Positions 1-5,735 of a stretch of 7,052 nucleotides of DNA are shown piece after piece. The stretch is taken from positions 1 through 7,052 of the forward strand of contig JASHUP010000060.1 in the NCBI GenBank assembly GCA_030039915.1, read 5' to 3'. Numbering within the stretch: the stretch's first letter is position 1; each line of letters opens with the position of its first letter. This DNA comes from Thermoplasmata archaeon (GTDB taxonomy: Archaea; Thermoplasmatota; Thermoplasmata; UBA184). The notes below the pieces were generated by a model. It did not search any database. It saw only the letters and a list, made by a program, of their open reading frames with translations, and was not told the DNA's origin. Made by a program: the position numbers and the translations under genes.

Positions 1-377
1 GGACCGTACAGCGAGCCGACCCGGACCTCCGCGTTGCGCACGCGGTTCTTCTCGAGATTCTCACGGGCGAGACGCGTGGCCCGGCGGTTCACGTCGGTGA
101 GCACGACCCGCCCATCGGGAGCGGACTTCGCGGCGGCGACCCCGACCGCTCCCCACCCACACCCCAGGTCGAGCACCCGGTCCGCCCGTCGCAGGGAGAG
201 GTTCTCGATGAGCAGAGCGGTCCCCGGGTCGAGCCCGTGGGACGCGAAGATCCCGGAGTCGACGACGAACGACAGCAGCTCCCCCTGGTAGAGGAATCGG
301 CGTTCGACTCGGGCCGAGCGGACACGCGGCTGCTCCGCGAAGTACTGTTCTTGCGCCGGAGCGTCGTCCTCGGCCAT
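1..377 (-). CDS. RsmC-like class I SAM-dependent methyltransferase, partial (N-terminal 125 residues)
   Basis: The reading frame starts at ATG 377-375 and is still open at the left edge, so the C-terminal part is missing. The visible residues form an N-terminal segment with YFAEQP (12-17) and a GELLSFVVDSGIF stretch (32-44), which is the usual lead-in of archaeal proteins related to the RsmC/methyltransferase-small family. The SAM-binding motif I, LDLGCGWG, follows at 69-76, then the acidic end of strand beta-2, LTDVN, at 93-97, and ARENLEKN at 104-111. The catalytic NPP-type motif that would confirm an rRNA or protein N-methyltransferase should lie beyond the edge. Family knowledge suggests base methylation of rRNA or tRNA, but the substrate is not determined. 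The start codon shares one base with the dnaJ stop (TGATG), so translational coupling to dnaJ is likely. No convincing ribosome binding site precedes it. Confidence 0.88.
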   Translation of the reverse strand, partial: MAEDDAPAQEQYFAEQPRVRSARVERRFLYQGELLSFVVDSGIFASHGLDPGTALLIENLSLRRADRVLDLGCGWGAVGVAAAKSAPDGRVVLTDVNRRATRLARENLEKNRVRNAEVRVGSLYG

Positions 378-1525
378 CAGCCGCCCGTATGCCGCCGGAA
401 GATCGACTCTCGCTTCGGGGGGGTCGACGTACGGGTCCCGAGGGCTTCGCGGAGGAGGTCGCGCTCGCGACCCGAGAGCGACCGGGGCAGCTCGACGTGG
501 ACGGTGACGATCTGGTCGCCGCGCGAGGAGCCCCGGTACCGGGGGAACCCGCGGCCCCGCAGTCGGAACTGCGTCTCGGGTTGCGTGCCCGTAGGAATCT
601 TGAGCGCGGCTCTCCCCTCGATGGTCGGCACCTCGACCTCGCCGCCGAGGAGCGCGACCGAGAGCGCGATCGTCGTCTCCGAGAACACGTCCTGTCCCTC
701 TCGCCGGAATTCGGTCGACGGCTCGAACAGCACCTGGACGAAGAGATCGCCGGTTCGCCCACCACCCGAGCCTTCCATCCCGTGGCCCGCGACCCGGAGC
801 ACCGATCCATCCTCGACCCCGGGGGGAACGGTGATCTCGATCTTCTCGACGCTCGAGGCTCGACCCTTCCCGCCGCAGGTCGGACACCGCTCGAGGATCC
901 GCTGGCCCGTGCCGTGACAGCGCGGGCACTCGGCGATGGTGATGAGCTGCGTGTAGCCACGGTTCTGCACGCGTCGTACCTGACCCTGACCCTGACATTC
1001 GGGACAGGTCTCGAGCGCGGTCCCGTTCCGCGCGCCGGTGCCGTGGCAGTCGGGACACGGACCGGTGTGCGGCACGTCGACGGTCGGATGGGCTCCCTGC
1101 ACGGCGGCGATCAGCGGCAGCCGGATCGCGAGCTCGATGTCGTTCCCCCGGAACGCACCGCCGCGACCGGCCCGACCGAACGGGGACCCGAACCCGCCGA
1201 AGAACTGCTGAAACAAGGGGGAGGCCCCGAGGAGGTCCTCGAGGTCGCCCATGTGCGTGAAGTTCTGCCAGTTGAATCCGCCCGGACCGAAGTCGGTCTC
1301 GACGCCGGCGAATCCCATCTGATCGTACTTCGCGCGTTTCTCCGGGTCCGCGAGGACCTCGTACGCCTCCGAGAACTCCTTGAACTTCTCCTCGGCGGCC
1401 TTCGGGTTCTCCTTCGCGACGTCCGGGTGATACTGCCGAGCGAGCCGGCGATACGCCTGCTTGATCTCGTCCTGACTCGCGGTCTTCGGTACGCCGAGGA
1501 CCTCGTAGTAATCCCGCTTGGCCAT
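377..1525 (-). CDS. dnaJ: Chaperone protein DnaJ (Hsp40, type I)
   Basis: This 382-residue protein is a full type I J-protein, the co-chaperone that delivers substrates to DnaK (Hsp70) and stimulates its ATPase in the cytoplasm. The J domain covers about residues 4-70 with the HPD motif at 33-35. A glycine/phenylalanine-rich linker runs from about 71 to 127. The zinc-binding domain has all four CxxCxGxG repeats, starting at Cys157, Cys174, Cys200 and Cys214. The two beta-sandwich C-terminal domains follow, with [11 protein letters not shown] and [13 protein letters not shown], and length is normal for the family. The start is ATG 1525-1523, preceded by AAAGG 6 nt upstream. No dnaK or grpE is adjacent: the upstream neighbour is a DUF62 gene and the downstream one a methyltransferase, so the partner genes must lie elsewhere. 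A possible own promoter lies in the end of the upstream gene. Confidence 0.98.
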   Translation of the reverse strand: MAKRDYYEVLGVPKTASQDEIKQAYRRLARQYHPDVAKENPKAAEEKFKEFSEAYEVLADPEKRAKYDQMGFAGVETDFGPGGFNWQNFTHMGDLEDLLGASPLFQQFFGGFGSPFGRAGRGGAFRGNDIELAIRLPLIAAVQGAHPTVDVPHTGPCPDCHGTGARNGTALETCPECQGQGQVRRVQNRGYTQLITIAECPRCHGTGQRILERCPTCGGKGRASSVEKIEITVPPGVEDGSVLRVAGHGMEGSGGGRTGDLFVQVLFEPSTEFRREGQDVFSETTIALSVALLGGEVEVPTIEGRAALKIPTGTQPETQFRLRGRGFPRYRGSSRGDQIVTVHVELPRSLSGRERDLLREALGTRTSTPPKRESIFRRHTGG

Positions 1526-1552
1526 GAGATGCCTTTCCGGAACGTGGGTCGA

Positions 1553-2422
1553 CTACCGACGTTTCCTAGGACGCGCGCTATTAGCGTTTTCAGTCCGAGA
1601 AGGGGATCGCTCCCGCCACCGAAGCCTCACGCGCGTGCCCACGCGGGCGCGCAGCCGCTCGGCGGCCCGTCCCCCGCCGACCGATACCTCGACCAGACCA
1701 AAACTCGAGCCGAGGGTTCCGAGCCGGCCCCGACCGAGCGCTTCGTAGCTGGTCGTCCACGCCACGGTCCGCAGGGCCGACACACCGACGGCGAGGCCGA
1801 CCCGGACCACGCCGGAACCGAGCCACCCCGAGGGAATGTTCGTGACGAGATTTCCGAACCGATCGATATGCAGCACCTCTCCGCCCGCACCCGCTCGTGT
1901 CCGGGCCGGGGCCGGGAGCTCGTACTCCATCGGTCGCGCGCGCGGACCCAGCGAGGACGCCCGAGCTCCGTTCGCGAGGCGCGCCGCGGCCGGAGCGAAC
2001 ACGTCCCGCCCGTCGAACGTCGTCCCCACCCGGCCCCGCGTGCCGAGGCGGGAGGAGTCGATCCGATACGCGGACCCCATCCCCAGCTCCTTCGCGAGGG
2101 GGACGAGCACGCCGTTGTCCGGGCCGACGAGGAGGGGACCGGCGCGCGTTGAAAGCACGATCGGGTGGCGCACGCCGCCGACCCCCGGGTCGACGATCGC
2201 GACGTGCACCGACCGGGGTGGAAAGCGGCGGGCCATTTCCCGGAACAGGAACGAAGCCTCCCGAACACCGTGCGCCGGGAGGTCGTGAGCGAGGTCGACG
2301 ATCCGCGAGGGGGCGACCCCACCCGCGATCAGCGCCGCCTTCATCTGGGCGGCGTAGGCGGACCCCACGTCGCTCGAGAGAGTGACGAGACGGGTCCCCG
2401 GACCCCGGGGTCGAGGCACCAC
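1553..2422 (-). CDS. SAM hydroxide adenosyltransferase family protein (DUF62 / SAM_HAT)
   Basis: This 289-residue protein matches the DUF62 family, which hydrolyses S-adenosylmethionine to adenosine and methionine and is related to fluorinase and chlorinase. The N-terminal domain shows SSDVG (16-20), AAQMKAAL (24-31), VDLAHDLPAHGVREASF (42-58), VDPGVGG (77-83), GPDNG (100-104) and TTFDGRDVFAP (134-144). The C-terminal domain shows DRFGNLVTNI (187-196) and GSSFGLVEVSV (238-248). The catalytic triad I recall for the Pyrococcus horikoshii enzyme is Asp68-Arg75-His127. Here Asp78 and Arg85 have the right spacing, but the His position is Asp137. The first codon is GTG at 2422-2420, followed by a second GTG. 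About ten residues precede the usual family start, and no clear ribosome binding site is visible. It lies 28 nt after the small membrane-protein gene and 27 nt before dnaJ. Physiological role in archaea is unclear. The C-terminal tail is basic. Confidence 0.9.
   Translation of the reverse strand: MVPRPRGPGTRLVTLSSDVGSAYAAQMKAALIAGGVAPSRIVDLAHDLPAHGVREASFLFREMARRFPPRSVHVAIVDPGVGGVRHPIVLSTRAGPLLVGPDNGVLVPLAKELGMGSAYRIDSSRLGTRGRVGTTFDGRDVFAPAAARLANGARASSLGPRARPMEYELPAPARTRAGAGGEVLHIDRFGNLVTNIPSGWLGSGVVRVGLAVGVSALRTVAWTTSYEALGRGRLGTLGSSFGLVEVSVGGGRAAERLRARVGTRVRLRWRERSPSRTENANSARPRKRR
1576..1593 (-). promoter_or_regulatory. Candidate internal TATA/BRE promoter for dnaJ
   Basis: Read on the minus strand, an A-rich BRE-like stretch CTGAAAAC (1593-1586) is followed by an AT-rich core CGCTAATAGCG (1586-1576), inside the last codons of the DUF62 gene. 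Its centre is about 56 nt upstream of the dnaJ ATG. A typical archaeal start site about 26 nt downstream would fall near 1555, giving a leader of about 30 nt that contains AAAGG. The local codons GAA, AAC, GCT and AAT stand out in a gene that otherwise strongly prefers G or C at third positions, which hints at a second constraint. The core is also palindromic around one base, so it could be an operator. This is pattern-based and unproven. Confidence 0.3.
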
Positions 2423-2450
2423 CGGGCCCCGCGGAAATCGGTCGCTCCGC

Positions 2451-2789
2451 CTACGACTTCATGATCGCGACCAGGAAGATCCCGATGGCGACCAGAGCGC
2501 CGACGACGGCGGCGACGATGACGAGCAGCGACTGGATGATGAGGTCCGGCAGCGAGAGCCCGTTCTTCGAGCCGAAGTCGCCCGCCGCGTAGAGGAATCC
2601 GATCAAGACCCCGACCACGAGCCCGACCACGAGCAGGGCGACCCCGATCGTCCGGCTCTTCCCGCTTCCGAAGTACGCTGTGAAGATCCCCGCGAGGATC
2701 AGGAAGAGCGCAAAGACCAGGAGGAGGACCACGAAGAAGACGTTCCAGTTCGTGTAGTTGATCGACGAGGTTCCCAACAGATCGAACAT
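2451..2789 (-). CDS. Small three-helix membrane protein of unknown function
   Basis: I do not recognise this 112-residue protein. It has three strongly hydrophobic segments at about 16-38, 47-68 and 83-109, joined by a short loop with GSGKSR (41-46) and a longer one with AAGDFGSKNG (68-77). Almost all charged residues lie in these loops or at the ends. By the positive-inside rule, the GKSR loop and the C-terminal lysine are probably on opposite sides from the N-terminus and second loop, respectively. That topology is inferred. The start ATG lies 10 nt after the stop of the solo RAM-domain gene, with a weak GAAGGG upstream, so both should be co-transcribed. The high G/C third-position use matches neighbouring genes, which supports it being real. 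No catalytic or binding motif is visible. It could be a small integral membrane accessory protein. Confidence 0.78.
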   Translation of the reverse strand: MFDLLGTSSINYTNWNVFFVVLLLVFALFLILAGIFTAYFGSGKSRTIGVALLVVGLVVGVLIGFLYAAGDFGSKNGLSLPDLIIQSLLVIVAAVVGALVAIGIFLVAIMKS

Positions 2790-2799
2790 GTTCTACCCT

Positions 2800-3033
2800 T
2801 CAGAATTTGATGCCCGTGAGGGTCTTTGTGTCGATCACGCCCGGCACCGAGCGGATCTTGTCGACCACCAGCTGCCCGAGCGCGTTGAAGTCTTCGGCCT
2901 CCACCTTGGCGATCAGGTCGTACTCCCCGAACAGGGGGTGCAACTCCACGATCCCCTTCACCCGGAGGAGCTCGGTGTAGACCTCGTGCTCCTTGGCCGG
3001 AGCCGTACTGATCAGGACGAAGCCAATCGCCAC
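2800..3033 (-). CDS. Solo Lrp/AsnC ligand-binding (RAM) domain protein
   Basis: The protein is 77 residues and consists only of the RAM domain, the alpha-beta ligand-sensing and oligomerising half of Lrp/AsnC regulators. The helix-turn-helix half is absent. Recognisable parts are GFVLISTAPAKEHEVYTEL (4-22), VKGIVELHPLFGEYDLIAKV (24-43) and VDKIRSVPGVIDTKTLTGIKF (57-77), typical of the conserved archaeal solo form. I place the start at GTG 3033-3031, not at the longer in-frame ATG at 3141, because GAGGGAG lies 7 nt upstream of this GTG, a TATA-like box is correctly spaced, and the 36 extra residues are low complexity and unrelated to the family. Solo RAM proteins are thought to bind amino acids and may assemble with full-length Lrp proteins. 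The specific ligand is unknown. It is the first gene of the left block and is divergent from the MFS gene. Confidence 0.92.
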   Translation of the reverse strand: MAIGFVLISTAPAKEHEVYTELLRVKGIVELHPLFGEYDLIAKVEAEDFNALGQLVVDKIRSVPGVIDTKTLTGIKF

Positions 3034-3040
3034 GCGGGAA

Positions 3041-3047
3041 CTCCCTC
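3041..3047 (-). promoter_or_regulatory. Ribosome binding site that decides the RAM-protein start
   Basis: On the minus strand GAGGGAG ends 7 nt before GTG 3033-3031. It is a good match to the archaeal anti-Shine-Dalgarno sequence at ideal spacing and favours the 77-residue product over the longer upstream ATG frame. Confidence 0.7.
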
Positions 3048-3070
3048 GGAAGGGCGCGAGAAGGTCCCCA

Positions 3071-3080
3071 GCTAATAAGC
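3071..3080 (-). promoter_or_regulatory. Candidate TATA box for the left gene block
   Basis: GCTTATTAGC on the minus strand is a rare AT-rich element in this GC-rich DNA, centred about 42 nt upstream of the GTG start at 3033. A start site about 26 nt downstream would fall near 3049, leaving a short leader that just includes the GAGGGAG ribosome binding site. Geometry supports a promoter for the RAM-protein, membrane-protein and DUF62 genes. No strong BRE is seen. Confidence 0.5.
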
Positions 3081-3083
3081 GTG

Positions 3084-3116
3084 TCGAGGAAGAGGAGGCC
3101 GCCGCTCCTCGAGGAA
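3084..3116. repeat. Direct and inverted repeat in the divergent intergenic region
   Basis: TCGAGGAA occurs twice, at 3084-3091 and 3109-3116, in direct orientation 25 bp apart. In addition GAGGAG (3092-3097) and CTCCTC (3105-3110) form an inverted repeat with a 7-nt centre, and TCGAGGA (3084-3090) pairs with TCCTCGA (3106-3112). The set lies just upstream of the leftward TATA-like box and about 40 bp from the rightward one, a plausible place for a regulator to act on both genes. The sequences are short and GC-rich, so chance is possible. Confidence 0.35.
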
Positions 3117-3155
3117 ACGGTCGCCGACCCCCTATCGCCACTCGAAAGCGGTCCG

Positions 3156-3164
3156 CTTAAGTAA
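3156..3164 (+). promoter_or_regulatory. Candidate TATA box for the MFS gene (possibly leaderless)
   Basis: CTTAAGTAA is the most AT-rich stretch before the MFS gene and is centred about 29 nt upstream of its ATG at 3189. Archaeal transcription starts about 26 nt past the TATA centre, so the predicted start is within a few bases of the ATG, giving a leaderless or nearly leaderless mRNA. In agreement, the only purine-rich candidate, GGAG at 3185-3188, directly touches the ATG and is too close to act as a ribosome binding site. Confidence 0.45.
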
Positions 3165-3188
3165 CGCCCGCTTAGCCGGGGCCCGGAG

Positions 3189-4592
3189 ATGGCTCTTTCC
3201 CTGAGAACCTGGCCGAGCCGCCTCCTGGCGCGGCCGTGGCTGCTCGCGTTCGTCCCGATCAACGCGGCGACCGCCGGGTTCGGGGTCGTGCTCCCGTTGC
3301 TCATCCTGATCCCGCTCCACGGTTCCTGGGCGGACGTCGCCGTGGCCGCGACGCTGTTCAACGCGGCGGTCATCCTGATGTCGGTGGTCTGGGGCCACCT
3401 CTCGGACCTCTACGCGGTCCGCCGGACGTTCCTGGTCATCAACTTCGCCGGCTACGGCGTTCTCTACGCCGTCTTGTCGACCGTCCACTCGATCCCCGAG
3501 CTGTACGCGGTCTACGCCGTGATCGGCGCGATCGCTCCGGCGGGAGCGAGCGCGTCGAACCTCCTGATCCTCGAAAAGTTCGACGACCGGGAGCGGCCGA
3601 ACGCGTTCGCGTCCTATCAGGAGATGAGCATGATCGGTTCGATCGTCGGGATCGTCGCGGGGTACTTCTGGACGCTCGCCTCCGACGCGCTCTCGGGGCT
3701 TCTGCTGGTGATGGCGGTCCTCGCGATCGTGAGCGCCGTCGCCATCTGGTTCGGGATCCAGGAGTCTCCGCGGAAGCTCAAGACCCTCCATGTCGCCCGC
3801 CACCCCGAGAGTTTGCACTCACGGATCCGCGAACTCACGTCGTTCAAGCTCGCGATCCCGTTCTTTCCGACGCGCCCACGGTTCGGCCCCCATCCGCTGC
3901 GGCGGTTCCGCGCGTGGGTCCGCGCGGAGGTCCATCACGAGCTCCCGCTCATCATGGCCGCCGGGTTCCTGTTCAACCTTTCCTCGAACCTCTTCAACAT
4001 CTCCTATACGCCGTTCCTCTACTCGGCCGGACTCGCCGCCTCGTCGATCTTTCTCGTGAACCTTTCCAACAACTTCGCCCAGACGCTGCTCTTCCCGTTC
4101 ACGGGCGGGCTCTCGGTGCGATCGGGGCCCGACCGTCTCGTGCAGCGCGCCACGTACCTTCGCAGCATCGGCTACCTCGCCACGGCGGGCTTCACGTTCG
4201 CGGCGTTCTCCGAGCCCGGAGCCTTCGAAGCGAACCTCGTCATCTACGGCGTCCTCGGGGCCGCGGTGGCCGTCTACACGACCGCGAGCTCGCTCATTCT
4301 CTTCCGGGGCCTCGTCGGCCGGGACGCGGGAAGCCTCATCGGCGTCAACACCGCGCTCGGCGGGGTCGCGGCGGTCGCGGGCGCGGGGCTGTCGGGGATC
4401 CTCGCGGTGTTCGGCAGCTTCCGTCTCGTCTTTCTCGTCTCGGGAGGTCTCCTGCTCGTCTCCCTGCCGCTCTGGACGGCCGCGTCCGTCGCCTACACGC
4501 GTCGGCGCTTCCACTCGGAGTCGGGCGAGTCGCCGCGCGAGCGTCCCGTCACGCCCGCCGTCGAGCCCGGCGCGGTCGCGAAGGCCCCGTAA
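3189..4592 (+). CDS. MFS (major facilitator superfamily) transporter
   Basis: This 467-residue integral membrane protein has about twelve hydrophobic segments, near 18-42, 48-70, 79-99, 103-125, 143-165, 168-190, 252-274, 283-305, 322-341, 348-372, 382-408 and 411-433. The MFS loop 2-3 signature appears as GHLSDLYAVRR (69-79), and a degenerate copy, GGLSVRSGPDRLVQR (306-320), occupies the equivalent loop of the second half. A cytoplasmic central loop of about 60 residues, rich in Arg and Pro, separates the two six-helix halves. MFS proteins are secondary carriers or drug effluxers, but I cannot assign a substrate. Helix 4 carries a GAIAPAGASASN stretch. It is the only plus-strand gene, divergent from the RAM-protein gene and convergent with the aldolase gene, which it overlaps by 44 nt in its hydrophilic tail. 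The start at 3189 fits the promoter geometry. Confidence 0.87.
   Translation: MALSLRTWPSRLLARPWLLAFVPINAATAGFGVVLPLLILIPLHGSWADVAVAATLFNAAVILMSVVWGHLSDLYAVRRTFLVINFAGYGVLYAVLSTVHSIPELYAVYAVIGAIAPAGASASNLLILEKFDDRERPNAFASYQEMSMIGSIVGIVAGYFWTLASDALSGLLLVMAVLAIVSAVAIWFGIQESPRKLKTLHVARHPESLHSRIRELTSFKLAIPFFPTRPRFGPHPLRRFRAWVRAEVHHELPLIMAAGFLFNLSSNLFNISYTPFLYSAGLAASSIFLVNLSNNFAQTLLFPFTGGLSVRSGPDRLVQRATYLRSIGYLATAGFTFAAFSEPGAFEANLVIYGVLGAAVAVYTTASSLILFRGLVGRDAGSLIGVNTALGGVAAVAGAGLSGILAVFGSFRLVFLVSGGLLLVSLPLWTAASVAYTRRRFHSESGESPRERPVTPAVEPGAVAKAP
4549..4592. other. Convergent coding overlap of MFS and aldolase genes
   Basis: The last 44 nt of the plus-strand MFS gene (stop TAA ending at 4592) and of the minus-strand aldolase gene (stop TGA ending at 4549) are shared. 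Both encode variable hydrophilic tails here: Pro/Ala-rich for the transporter and Arg/Pro-rich for the aldolase, past the conserved domains. No T-rich run or terminator hairpin is visible at the junction, so transcripts from the two sides probably overlap at their 3' ends. Confidence 0.8.
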
Positions 4593-4980
4593 CGCGCGGC
4601 GACGGGTCGTCCATCCGCACGACCTTCATCAGCGGGTAATGGAGGTCGGGCCGGTGTTGCAGGCGGGCTTCCACCGCCGTCGCCCCGTCCACGAGCTGGA
4701 CGCGAACATCGAGCATCTCGGGCGTCAGGTAGCGGTACGCGAACCTCCCGCGGCCGAGCGGCCCTCCGCGGTTCGGTTGGATCGCCACCGACACCCGGCG
4801 CACGAACGGCTGCAATCCGACGGCCGCCTCGATCGCGCGGGCCAGGGAACGGGCGGTGCGGGCGGAGACCGGGATGCCAAGATACTGATGGAACACTCCG
4901 CCGAGTTTGATGCCGGCCTCGAAGAGCAGCGTCTCCCGCCGGGAGAGGCGCGGTGCGGTCGGCCGAGAGAGAGCGCTCAT
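4549..4980 (-). CDS. mptD: Dihydroneopterin aldolase family protein (MptD-like)
   Basis: The 143-residue product resembles the archaeal dihydroneopterin aldolase family described from methanogens as MptD, which splits 7,8-dihydroneopterin into 6-hydroxymethyl-7,8-dihydropterin and glycolaldehyde for methanopterin or folate-type cofactors. The core runs from about residue 14 to 124: LLFEAGIKLGGVFHQYLGIPV (18-38), a central helix ending LQPFV (56-60), LTPEMLDVRVQL (85-96) and LHYPLMKVVRMDD (113-125). Glu21, His31 and Gln57 are spaced as the active-site residues I recall for the Methanocaldococcus enzyme (25, 35, 61). Tyr115 may match its tyrosine. The ATG at 4980-4978 overlaps the synthase stop as ATGA, which fixes the start and implies coupled translation. 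The tail beyond residue 125 is basic and lies in the overlap with the MFS gene. The cofactor made in this organism is not shown by the window. Confidence 0.85.
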   Translation of the reverse strand: MSALSRPTAPRLSRRETLLFEAGIKLGGVFHQYLGIPVSARTARSLARAIEAAVGLQPFVRRVSVAIQPNRGGPLGRGRFAYRYLTPEMLDVRVQLVDGATAVEARLQHRPDLHYPLMKVVRMDDPSPRVTGPSRPRRARRRA

Positions 4981-5735
4981 GCGTTCGTCAGAGCGAGGCG
5001 GAGCTCCCGGGGGACGGTGAACGGACCGAGGAGATAGTAGCTCGCCACCCCCACGAGCAGGGCGAGCGCGGCGCCATCGGCCACGTTGTAGAGGAACGAG
5101 CCGACCGCGAGGTGGAACTGGAGGGGCACGAGGGCGATCGCAGCGAACACGGCGGTCGCCGCCATCGGCCATCGCAACGGGTGACCTCGACGGATCTTCG
5201 GATACGGTACAGGCACGACCATCATCACGGAGAGGATCGCGACGCCGACAAGCAGCCCGATCGGCTGGACCGATTGGAACGCCGGGGTGTCGTGAAAGAG
5301 GAGCGCGACCACGAGCGCGAGCGCGCTTTCGGGGGTCGGCACGCCGAGGAAGTACCCTCGGTCGTGCGCCCGCGTGGTGAAGTACGTGAGGCGCGCGACG
5401 GCGGCGGCGAAGTAGGCGGCGGCCAGGGCGAGCGTGAGGGGCTCCCACGGTTGCCAGGCGGAGACGTTTGCCGTATGCACGGCGATCAGGAAGGCGGGCG
5501 CGAGGCCGAACGAGACCGCATCCGCGACCGAGTCGGCGACGCGCCCGAAGACGGTAGCGGGGCGGGGGCTTCGCCGGGAGAGCATTCCGTCGAGGCCATC
5601 GAAGCCGATGGCGCAAACGACCAGGAGCATCGCCCAGAGCGGGTTTCCCGCCAGGACGTAGAGGATCGCCGCGACGCCGAGGACCGCGTTCGCGAGCGTC
5701 GCGAGGTTGGCGAGCAGCCGCCAGCGGTCGGTCAC
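4977..5735 (-). CDS. pssA: CDP-alcohol phosphatidyltransferase, probable archaetidylserine synthase
   Basis: This 252-residue membrane enzyme belongs to the CDP-alcohol phosphatidyltransferase superfamily. The Mg-binding signature lies at 46-72, with Asp46, Asp49, Asp68 and Asp72, Arg54 and Gly64, and is followed by AVSFGLAPAF (73-82), typical of the serine synthases. About six to eight hydrophobic segments follow, near 10-29, 33-45, 77-90, 98-115, 136-147, 158-177, 190-208 and 216-236. The predicted reaction is CDP-archaeol plus L-serine to archaetidylserine plus CMP. That substrate choice rests mainly on the adjacent decarboxylase gene, whose product acts on the next intermediate. The start is GTG 5735-5733, sharing GTGA with the decarboxylase stop. 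The stop shares ATGA with the next gene. The signature deviates slightly: Ser53 replaces the usual Ala, and nine residues separate Arg54 from Gly64. A phosphatidylinositol- or glycerol-type transferase is a less likely alternative. Confidence 0.88.
   Translation of the reverse strand: MTDRWRLLANLATLANAVLGVAAILYVLAGNPLWAMLLVVCAIGFDGLDGMLSRRSPRPATVFGRVADSVADAVSFGLAPAFLIAVHTANVSAWQPWEPLTLALAAAYFAAAVARLTYFTTRAHDRGYFLGVPTPESALALVVALLFHDTPAFQSVQPIGLLVGVAILSVMMVVPVPYPKIRRGHPLRWPMAATAVFAAIALVPLQFHLAVGSFLYNVADGAALALLVGVASYYLLGPFTVPRELRLALTNA

Noticed and set aside
389..2152. A 587-codon open frame on the plus strand antisense to dnaJ and the DUF62 gene.
   Set aside because: Its translation is Arg/Glu/Pro-rich with no domain, and it crosses two minus-strand genes with complete conserved motifs. 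Long antisense open frames are expected in GC-rich DNA.
2339..2371. A shortened SAM-binding loop in the DUF62 protein between Asp18 and Met27 compared with the P. horikoshii enzyme.
   Set aside because: Other archaeal members, as I recall them, have the same shorter spacing between the TDFG-type motif and MK, so this is a normal subfamily difference.
3034..3141. A longer, 113-residue version of the RAM-domain protein starting at 3141.
   Set aside because: The added 36 residues are low complexity and would run across the TATA-like box. The internal GTG has a good ribosome binding site and matches the family length.
3236..4639. A 467-codon open frame on the plus strand in another frame of the MFS gene.
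   Set aside because: Its product is Arg-rich with no membrane segments, while the 3189-4592 frame gives a clean twelve-helix transporter. It is a frame shadow.
4593..4700. A possible transcription terminator downstream of the MFS gene.
   Set aside because: There is no T-rich run or stable hairpin, and the segment codes for the conserved C-terminal part of the aldolase.
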